64,000 nt of DNA from contig NBAY01000035.1 of NCBI GenBank assembly GCA_002794775.1, positions 186,001 to 250,000 on the forward strand, read 5' to 3'. The stretch is from Porodaedalea pini (taxonomy: Eukaryota > Basidiomycota > Agaricomycetes > Hymenochaetales > Hymenochaetaceae). Positions 55,742 to 64,000 of this stretch are shown here, one piece after another (positions within the stretch are counted from its first letter, which is position 1; each line of letters begins with the position of its first letter). The notes below the pieces were generated by a model, which saw only the letters and a list, made by a program, of their open reading frames with translations, was not told the origin of the DNA and made no database searches. Made by a program: the position numbers and the translations under genes.

Positions 55742-56827
55742 TCAGTGGGGAGCCCTTCCAGACACCGTCGACGCTTGTGCAGCATTCTCCAATCTTTCCA
55801 GAGTTTCTGCTAGCCGTAGGGCTCTTTCTGCATCGCAACGCTCCTCCCACTCCTCGTCGTGGCTACGATAGCTGAGCGGCCGTTCTCGACGCGATGCCTG
55901 AGAGACTGGGCGAGAAGCCTGCGGCGCGGCGCGGCGCAGACTGTTTCGCATGAATCCTGCGAGGAGGAGCGTGCTTCCGCGTGTATTGCCGTACGCAGGC
56001 GGGGGCGGGATAGCGATGATGTTGTCCTCCACGTCCCCTGTGCCGACGCCGCTCTGCGCGAGCGCAGCGGCGTATGTGGGGAGTGAGGGACGGTTCCACG
56101 GCGCAAAGGCCATGCCCATGGGCGAGCCGGAGCGCGTGTGCGTGGGGAGTGCGGCGCCATGGTGAGTATGCGCGTAGCGCTGCGCGCGGATGAGAAAGAC
56201 GCAGCGCTCGAGAAAGAGGAGCTGCGCGAGCGTGACGATACCGAAGGAGACGTGCACGAAGATGGCGGCGGAGCCACCGAGCGCGGGGAGCGACGAGCTC
56301 TGCGTCTGGTCGGCGCTGTTCACGGAACTGCCGCGGTCGCCGACGAGCCGCTTCGCGACGACGACCCAGAGGGCGATCGTCCCGGCGAGGAGCGTGAGCT
56401 GGAGTGCGAGGCGGAGGACGGTCGCCAGAGCGACGCCGTCGAGTTTTATCCTGTTCAGTGCAGGGCGCGGATCGATCCATGACAGGAACGCGGCGCGTTT
56501 TGACGCCTTGCGCATCGAGGACGCGTCGGCGGAGCTGGATAAGGGGTCTGTGGCAGGCGATAGAACATCGGGTGGCCCGGCGCTTGACGTGCTGTTGCTG
56601 CCGCTGCTACCTGGGGTTGACGACGCCTCTCTGTCCGCAGGGTGACGAGCAGGCAGCGAGGTCGTGCTATCACTGCTACTGCCCACGTCACCTCCCACAT
56701 CCATACCTTCCTGAAATCCAATCTCCCCTCGCTTTCGCGGTAATGGGCCCGCCTGGGGCCGCGTTTCCATCTCCAGCGACGCGGGCTCGGGTTCACTCGA
56801 CGGACCGGGTGTGGCGATCGACGCCAT
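55742..56827 (-). CDS. Two-pass membrane protein, unknown function
   Basis: A single uninterrupted frame of 361 aa starts at ATG 56827 (MASIATPGPSSEPEPAS) and ends with TGA at 55744-55742. The N-terminal ~120 residues are Ser/Pro/Asp-rich and disordered. Two hydrophobic stretches follow: GVALATVLRLALQLTLLAG... at ~140-165, and AIFVHVSFGIVTLAQLLFLE at ~200-222. The C-terminal tail has PPPPAYGNTRGSTLLLAGFM and an Arg-rich segment, ending with an acidic helix (EWEERCDAERALRLAETLER). The PPPPAYG segment resembles a PPxY WW-binding site. No named family was recognised. GC-rich codon use matches the housekeeping genes rather than the F-box copies. Long plus-strand ORFs over it are shadows. Confidence 0.75.
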   Translation of the reverse strand: MASIATPGPSSEPEPASLEMETRPQAGPLPRKRGEIGFQEGMDVGGDVGSSSDSTTSLPARHPADREASSTPGSSGSNSTSSAGPPDVLSPATDPLSSSADASSMRKASKRAAFLSWIDPRPALNRIKLDGVALATVLRLALQLTLLAGTIALWVVVAKRLVGDRGSSVNSADQTQSSSLPALGGSAAIFVHVSFGIVTLAQLLFLERCVFLIRAQRYAHTHHGAALPTHTRSGSPMGMAFAPWNRPSLPTYAAALAQSGVGTGDVEDNIIAIPPPPAYGNTRGSTLLLAGFMRNSLRRAAPQASRPVSQASRRERPLSYRSHDEEWEERCDAERALRLAETLERLENAAQASTVSGRAPH

Positions 56828-58297
56828 TGAGGAAGATAAAGGTGATTGCACCGGGCAAAGAGCTTGGAACAAAGAGCGGTCAATGCGCGTTCAAGTTCAA
56901 GAACAAGAAGGAGAAGGAGAAGAGGGAAGGGAGAATGAGCGAGGGGAGGATGGCCTTGCCATCAGCGTCGAGGGCAACAGACCGTCCGTCGACGCGCTGA
57001 TGTGATTCGTCCAGTCGCTACGTGGGCCGTCTGCACAGTCCAATTAGGGTCCGTGCCTGTGTCATGTGATTCGCATCGGACCGTTCGTTGTCAAGATACC
57101 AACTGAATGCAGCGGGCTTTCATTCATTTCTATAACTCTGCAAGGGTGAATATTAATGACTCCTCTCTTTGTCGAAGTTCTCAGCTCACCACTCATATCC
57201 GAGGATGGACTGTAACCACCTTCGACACGACGCGTTCTTTGCGGTACTTCAAATTTCGAACTCAGATCGTACGAACGCGCCTCAAACAAGGCAAAAAAGG
57301 CTTCACTTGAAAAGCTCGGTGACCCAAAGTGTCACATTGAAAAAAGGAAGACGAACCCATTCGGAATTACACCTCAAGAAGTTCTAATTCAGACCATCTT
57401 GTCTGATGTATTGTAGCTTGATTCATAATAGTCATACCAGTGACTTGTTTTATGCAGGGCATTGCCTAGCCTCCGGATCTTAGGATTCCGACAGTGCATC
57501 AGATACGTTGAATGTGTAGATGCACCGTCATCACAGAAGAGAACCAGTGTCTCATGAGCATAGATAGCTACGAGATGATGGCGAGGTGAACTTGCCTTGG
57601 TAGGCTGATGCACATCTCACCTCATCTGCAGGGGCACTGCACTGCGCTTTCATTCATGCCTCTTTCAAGAATGTGCGTACACAACTCAGCATCTCCCATA
57701 TTCTAAATTTCCATTCATGGGAGACAAGAGATTTTGCATGTACAGCCAGCAACAACAACAAAACAATCCCCCAATCTCTAATGAAACTCAGCTATAATGA
57801 GTATGCAGACAGCTTTTGTCCTCCGTTCGAGTTCTTGCGGCTTTAGGAAATTTTACTTTTATTTATTTCTTCTGCGCAGTCACTGGTGCATCTGCTTTCC
57901 ATCGTCCACGTCTGGTTATACACGAAGTGAAGTGGTTATGTAACCATCGTTCTCGCAATATTTTGGGATATGATTTCGTAGGATAGGTTGTGACTTGATC
58001 TATCTGCGAGAACCAAGGAAGGCCTTCAAATGAGTCGCGAGCCTGAATGGAAATGTTTGCGGTTCGCAGAAGAACATGGTGGACGAAGGCGTCGGCGAAA
58101 CCGATCTGACGGGTTACAGCACCTCTTGACATGGATTTCGGCATCTTTGCGCGCATGGCGGCATGGCTACCATCATGCGGAGGATGGAAAGGCGTCTTCG
58201 AACGACAGTATATATATATTAGCACATACGTATTGCAAGAATGACGCTACTTACTTCATGCATATCTCCTCTTCTACGCGTGCCAACTTGCTGCCAT
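56828..58297. other. Intergenic, nothing recognised
   Basis: About 1.5 kb between the membrane-protein start and the end of F-box H. Small ORFs at 57389-57613 and 57863-58225 lack domains, and no repeat shared with other parts of the window was seen. Confidence 0.4.
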
Positions 58298-60726
58298 TCA
58301 TGCAACAGTCCCGTCGGTGCCAGGTCCGTCGTTCACATTTGCAGCAGTTCTTACTGAGGAGTCCAGCTCAGCAAGATCTGTATGATTGTTGACATCATGC
58401 CTGTTCGAGTTGGTGAGTATCGCTCTCTTATCCGGTCTTCAGGCCACACATATATACCAAAGTAAAATCGCATCCTCAGAATTTGAATCTTAAGTACTCA
58501 CAATCGTGTTGTCCAGTTTCCAAAGTATTCAATCTGAAGTGCTTCCATCCGGAAATGGCTCACCTGCTGCTACGTTAGGCTTCTCAGACGCGAGTCATCA
58601 AGCTGAACCAAGACCCACGAGTCCCTTCCAAGTCATTATCGGACGAAAAGCCTGGTTACAGCATTTGCATTTGAACTTCTTCCCGAACCTTTCCGTCTCC
58701 GCCATAGTGACGTTGTCAGCGAAACCCAAGGAGCGGATCAGAGCACACGCAACCTTTAGCACTTTGGGACACTGTTTAATGGTCGCAGGCCAAGCCATGA
58801 TGTTCGAATTAAATGTTTTAGTCCGGCGTTCGGAGACGATGTCCTCAAATGTACTGGGCGAGGCGTAGAGGCGGTCTTCTGATAAATTGAAAGATGACGC
58901 GTGCGCTAAGACAAGGTCAGCTGAATCGGCGGCAGCGTCGGTGAACAAGCTTAGGGGAGGCAGGCCAGCACTTTCTCGCCCGGAAATAATCAGGTCAGCA
59001 CAATCTTTTTTGACCCGGATTTCAAGATCCCGGATTGCAGCAGGCAGCACTCTTTCAATGACCCTCCATTGTTCCTCACCAACAGATGATTCCAGTTCAG
59101 CGTTTTCGACAATTGATTTTGCTTCCGGAACTTGCTGCAGGTCTTGAAAGACCATTACTGGAGCCCTTCCTTCAAGTTGTTCCCAATTCGTGCAAAATGT
59201 CTTGTAGAAACCTTTCATTCCAATCCAGATATCTTGACGGGCTCGGACATCTAACCAAGTTCGTCTTTCGACGATGATGCCCTTAAGTTCAGGGAGAATG
59301 TTTTGCCAATCTGAATGCGATAGCAAAAGAAGTCGAGTTGTTGTGAGGTTGAAAGTACGAACATAAGGCACACATACTTCTGTCTGTCAGCTCGCGAGGC
59401 TGCATAAGCAGTTGACCCCATCGCCAAGAACCAAAAAGACTGTTGTCAAGATCTTCCTCCGGGAAGCCCAGGTTTCTAAGCTTGTTCAGAATGCTTTCAA
59501 GATACCACTATTAGAGTTCTTTCGTCCGATGTAGGCAGCTAAGACACACACCTCGTTTTTCTTGATCGAACTCTGAGGCTGGCTTCAGAAGCCGTTTTGC
59601 TGCCCATCTCTTTGAGCCACTTCTCAATGGCCACGGCATGCTGCGAGTCGTCGGCATCAGCGACTGTCGAAATACACGAAATTTATCAAACAACTTCGTA
59701 AATAGCTCTCACATGCTCCTTCCGCTTATCTACGAACTTCTTCTGCTCATCGGAGCCTGGTACGAACAATCTGTAGAGTTGGATTGCATCTGCGAAATCG
59801 GGACCAAAGAACTTCTGTCGCGCGAGCTGCACGTCGGGCCAAGAATTCGACTTCAACTCGCTCCTCGTAGACGCTGTCCGAGAATAGGTTGAAGCACACA
59901 GTTTCACAACATACTGTTACGCACCGCCATGAAAATAACATAGACGGTAAATGTTATAATCTTTTAAGGAGACACCATCCATAGCTGCGGCTAATTTGCG
60001 GCCCTTGATCACACTGCGAGAGTCATTAGACAGCACCTTGGCATATTATAAAATGCTATGATCTCACTTCACCGCAAAACATTCCACGCAAAGTTGCACG
60101 CGCAAGCCATAGTCGACCTTCTTGACGTGAGGACTACCGCATCCCTGCGCGCATACGCGATCAGACATGCAACATTGCATATTTGTGCGTATCTACCTGA
60201 CAACATTTTTCAAAGATAAGGCTTATGAGCTGCGGTTCGTTGGTATCAGCTGGGCAATCTGGAAGCCCTAGAGTTCGCAGGCTAGAGCGCCAAATGGGAC
60301 GAGAATTCCTCGACATAAGCAGATCGCGCAGGCCTCGGGTCGACCGAGCCAGGTGAAGTAGATCGAGCGGCGCCATGTGACCCGCAATCTACATTCGACA
60401 GGGATTTGAGTGGAGTAGCCATTAAACAAGAGATACATGTACCTCGCCGAAAACGTCCAAAGGTACTTGGAGCATGAGCGCCAATTGGCCCGAGTGGCGG
60501 CCCTTACGGCTTCCTTGCGCTTTCGGTTTTGAAGCAACCTCAGAATTGTGCTTCAACTTTGCTCCCTTGGACCTGCTGCTCGTGACGATGCTCTGCAGTC
60601 GTGTGAGTGACATCTCTACTCAGGTCGCACGCAGTGGTCGTCATACATATATCTCCTTGAAGAGAAGGAGTCCTGCGCACCTTTATCATTTGAGAAGTTA
60701 TTAGTAGAGATCTCTTCTTCTGCCAT
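58298..60726 (-). CDS. F-box family protein H, intact and divergent
   Basis: Eleven exons: 60726-60681, 60615-60443, 60388-60197, 60144-60068, 60013-59925, 59873-59695, 59640-59552, 59493-59378, 59310-58619, 58563-58502, 58436-58298; 617 aa with matching phases. It begins MAEEEISTNN, then LTRLQSIVTSSRSKGAKLK, F-box (LMLQVPLDVFGE, IAGHMAPLDLLHLARSTRGL), GCGSPHVKKVDYGLRVQLC/VEC, QKFFGPDFADAIQLY, NILPELKGIIVERR, FKCKCCNQAFRPIMTWKGL and VSHF. It is closer to B than to D or F (RKLAAAMDGVSLKDYNIYRLC versus RKLAATVQGVTSKDYDIFRLC) but lacks the extra C2H2 tail of B. The predicted role is SCF substrate recognition, inferred from the F-box only. Confidence 0.82.
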
Positions 60727-60752
60727 TCTGTTTAAGAGCGCAGTGGCTGAAG

Positions 60753-60834
60753 ATGGTGAGTGGCAGAGTCGGCGCGCTTTTTGACTTAGGCGCGTCCGAG
60801 TCTCACTTGACACGGTTTCAAGCTCCGACCAAAT
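60753..60834 (-). promoter_or_regulatory. Shared upstream module of F-box gene H
   Basis: Plus strand: GATGGTGAGTGGCAGAG, GGCGCGC, TTGACTTAGGCGCGTCCGAG and TTTCAAGCTCCGA. Order is the same as in D and E, but ACGCG itself is replaced by GGCGCG. Confidence 0.4.
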
Positions 60835-61672
60835 GTGTGAGAACTCCTTGCTTCATCGGAATCTTGCTTTCGTCGTTCTTCCTCGCATGTCTCTTACAGT
60901 TGTGCTATGTAGCTAGACTCTTACTGGTCCTACCTGCGATGATATCTGCTCTTGATGTTGAATCAATCATGCAAAACTGGAATCTGCGACTGGAAAAACT
61001 CATGATCAGAAATGCAGAATGCAAGTTTATACCTCTCAGCCACTGGATGGACGAATGGCGACCTTTCTTCGACCAATGGGTTGCTTTTATCTACCGCGTC
61101 TGGAGCTTCACTTACCTCTCTCCTTAGAAGCTTGTAAACATGGGCGACAAGATTCTCCACGGACGTCCTATTTGGACAACGCTCGTGCGAAGACTCAAAA
61201 CCAACGTCGAGCTGCCCTCTCTTTTGTCACGGCATCGACCAGACTGCTTCAGCAAATATCTCACTATGTTGTATTCATCATCCAGGTTACACGTGCTGGG
61301 GCTACCAAAGCAAACATGTTTCTAGTTACTCTCCTACGCCAAGTTCCTCAAATGTGTAAAGCATTCTCAGGATCAAATCGATCGGAACCATTGCCTAATT
61401 TACTCCGACACAAGTCGACAAGATGAAGCCTCTAGATAGCTTTTAGAGCCTGTTGAATGCGCATCGTTGGATAGGAGTGCGGGTCATATACGAACCAGGT
61501 TGCGGCGTAAAATGACACCATATTGTCTCTTCTATGTGCCATGTGTTGTCTTCCTACATTCAATAAATTCTTAATTTTCCACACGGATCATGTGTGAATA
61601 TATATACTCTGCGTGTCAGGAGCGAGGAACATTCTTGCACTCGAACCGCGAGCACACAAAAAGAGTGTCGCA
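60835..61672. other. Intergenic upstream of DPP5, with a TATA-like site
   Basis: No gene was assigned, although a plus-strand ORF ending SFTYLSP at about 61127 contains a hydrophobic stretch. A TATATATA run at about 61598-61605 lies ~70 bp before the DPP5 start and could be its TATA box. Confidence 0.35.
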
Positions 61673-64000
61673 ATGCGTGTGCTCCTCAGGCTTCTTCTGC
61701 CCATTCTTGGCGCAGCACTCGCAGCGCACGCGTTCGATTCTCAGGTGCCACTCACCAACACGCCATTAACGACGAGCGAGAGCAAGATGCTGGACTGGAA
61801 GAGTGACGACTTTGCGTTCAAGACTGGCGCGGACGTGTTCAGCCCGCAGGACCTCATCGAGCTCCCGCGGCCAGGCACAGGCGTTGCGAACCCTGCGGGA
61901 GATCTAGCGCTCGTGTCGGTGAGCACGTACTCATTCAAAGAGAAAAAGTGAGTACCCGCTATGCTGTACTTAAGAGTCCACAGTCCTGGTGCCACCCAGC
62001 AGCTGGAAAACGTGCCGATGAATAGTGCATTTACTGACCGACATCTCGCTCTTAGAAACAACAAATCGATTTGGCTCGCACCACTCGAATCGACCGAATC
62101 GCCGTTGGAGATCCCACTCGCAAGTGGCGGAGACGCGTTCTGGCTCGACGACCGCACGATCGGGCATGTCGTCGCCGGCACGGACAGCAAGGGCCACGAG
62201 CTCTTCGCACTCTCCGTCAAGTTCGAAACCCAGACTCAAACACTCAACGCGCCCGAAAGCCCCGTCCTCATCGGCTCCTTCCCCGCCGGTGTGAGCCCCG
62301 CAAACTTCAAATACGCGAGCGGCACCGCGAGACTGGTGTTCTCCGCGTATGTATACGCGGACGGTAAGCTCGAGACCGTGCAGAAGCAGAACGAGGCGTA
62401 TGAGTCGCGCGGAAATACTGCGCTCGTGTATGACGAGACGTTCGAACGACATTGGGACACCTGGACTGGTCCGAAGCGCTCGAAGCTCTTTACTGTGCGT
62501 CTGGCAAGGGATACGGATGGCAAGTGGGCGCTCGGAGATGAGTTCGCCGCGCCGTTGAAGGATCTAAAGCATGACGTTCCCGTCGAGCCGTTCGGCGGGT
62601 TGGAGGATTTCGCCATTTCTGACAGCCATATCGTCTACACCACGAAAGATCCCGAGCTGCCTGCAGCCACGCACACCAAGCAGAACGTACGCTTTTTTGA
62701 CTTGGCTCTGATGCACTTTAACTGATTTCACGCAGATTTACATCGTAGACCTCTTGGGCAAGGACAAGCCGCGTGACCTGACCTCCGGCAAGCAAGGCGC
62801 GACACACAACCCTGTCTTCAGCCACGATGGCACGAAAGTTGCTTGGACAGAGCTCGACAAGGATGGCTACGAGTCGGACCGCGCCAAGATCGTTGTGTAC
62901 GACCTCACGAGCGACGTCCGTTTCACACTCACGCAGGACTGGGACCGCTCCGCGGGCGAGCTCGCTTTCGCCGCCGATGATAAGTCGCTACTGATTACTG
63001 CGGGCGAGGAAGCGCACGTCAAGCTCTTTACGGTGGCACTCCCGCCGACGCCCGACGCGTCCACAACGCATCCGCAGTTCCCTGCGGAGTTCAACGCGAC
63101 GCCCAAGGCGTTGACGAATGCGCACGCGGCATCGGCGCCCCAGGCACTCCCGCACGGCCGCGTAGTGTTCACGCAGTCGTCGTTCGTGTCACCGAATGAG
63201 GTTTTCCTGTTTTCCGATACCGGCGCAGTGACACAGGTCACCAATTTTTTGGCGAAGCAGCTTCAGGGGAAGGACCTCGACAAGGGCGAAAGCTTCTGGT
63301 TCGAGGGCGCTGAGGGGAAACAAGTGCACGGGTGGGTGCTCAAGCCGAAGGGCTGGAAAAAGGGCGCGAAGAAGTCGGTGCCTGTCGCATTCCTTATTCA
63401 TGGCGGACCGCAGGGCGCATGGGAAGATCAATGGTCGACTCGTTGGAACCCAAATGGTTAGCTTCCCAAATAATCGGGAGAACAAAATATGTAACTAGTG
63501 TTCCTGCAGTCTTCGCCCAGCAAGGATACTTCGTGGTCGCCATCAACCCGACAGGTTCAACTACCTTCGGCCAGGGTGAGATCCATCATCGTTTTACTGC
63601 AACGGCTCATATATTCATTGTTTTAATACAGAATTCACTGATGCCATCACTAAAGACTGGGGAGGGAAGCCCTTCGTGGACCTGCGAAAGGGCTGGAAGC
63701 ACATTTTGGACACATACCCCGAGGTATGCATACTGTTCACCTCGTAGTGCGAACGTTATTTAGTGGTGCGACAGGTGGATGCTGATCGCGCTGTCGCTGC
63801 CGGAGCCAGTTGGGGTGGTTACGCCATCAAGTGTGTGCTCCGACTTTGACGGGAAAAACATTATGCTGAGAATGCGTTACAGCTGGATCCAGGGCCATCC
63901 GGAATATGACTTCGGCTTCAAGGCGCTTGTCTGCCACGATGGTGTTCGTGCGATTTGCTTAGCATCGAAGCGAGAAAGTTGACGCATATAATAGGTGTTC
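61673..64000 (+). CDS. DPP5: Secreted dipeptidyl peptidase V (S9 family), cut by the right edge
   Basis: Exons 61673-61947, 62056-62686, 62736-63456, 63510-63575, 63632-63723, 63775-63830 and 63883-63941, and an eighth beginning at 63995 that runs off the window. The start MRVLLRLLLPILGAALAAHA is a typical signal peptide of ~19 residues. The next ~400 residues form a beta-propeller-like region (NPVFSHDGTKVAWTELDKDG). The alpha/beta-hydrolase domain contains VPVAFLIHGGPQGAWED, YFVVAINPTGSTTFGQ, DWGGKPFVDLRKG and the nucleophile motif AAGASWGGYAIN with Ser at about residue 607. The Asp and His of the triad lie beyond the edge. DPP5 cleaves dipeptides from peptide N-termini outside the cell. Upstream in-frame sequence from 61613 lacks a signal peptide, so 61673 was chosen. 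Confidence 0.95.

Noticed and set aside
1..64000. tRNA, rRNA or autonomous transposase genes
   Set aside because: No cloverleaf, rRNA-like or DDE/reverse-transcriptase motifs were noticed by eye; a tRNA scan was not possible here.

Overview
The window comes from a filamentous basidiomycete, most likely an agaricomycete. Genes are cut by many short introns of about 45-70 nt with GT-AG (occasionally GC-AG) borders. The recognisable proteins are fungal: KIN17, a BBC1/AIM3-type actin-patch protein, mitochondrial GUT2, ARP6, a Zn2Cys6 regulator, base-exchange phosphatidylserine synthase and secreted dipeptidyl peptidase V. All exon models were built by hand from splice motifs, reading phase and comparison of paralogues within the window.

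Layout. 1-348: edge of a broken F-box gene (A). 1270-8434: KIN17 and BBC1-like, divergent. 8830-9529: TRIR-like small protein. 9739-15897: F-box genes B and C, both with stop codons. 15963-16811: a fold-back MITE with about 400-bp arms. 17224-19587: GUT2 with an apparent one-base frameshift. 19501-29296: a tandem segmental duplication whose units carry F-box D (intact) and F-box E (broken, with a solo LTR in an exon). 29297-33860: a small membrane protein, ARP6 and TANGO2. 34499-36114: Zn2Cys6 factor. 36115-41965: gene-poor. 41966-44033: phosphatidylserine synthase. 44868-49410: TANGO2, ARP6 and a decayed membrane-protein copy, in inverted order relative to 29297-33860. 49869-55240: F-box F (intact) and G (broken). 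55742-56827: membrane protein. 58298-60726: F-box H (intact). 61673 to the right edge: DPP5.

Two themes dominate. First, eight members of one F-box/zinc-motif family are spread over 60 kb. Three have complete reading frames, one has a single nonsense codon, and four are more heavily damaged or cut by the edge. All eight share a GC-rich upstream module, often with ACGCG cores. Second, the cluster sits in a nest of segmental duplications: a tandem duplication that captured the 5' end of GUT2, and a large inverted duplication with a roughly 11-kb spacer. The inner 3.25 kb of its arms (ARP6 plus TANGO2) are almost identical while the flanks are clearly diverged, as expected after recent gene conversion. 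The housekeeping genes (KIN17, GUT2, PSS, DPP5, ARP6, TANGO2) show no common pathway; their grouping looks positional. I found no tRNA, rRNA, CRISPR array or autonomous transposase gene.
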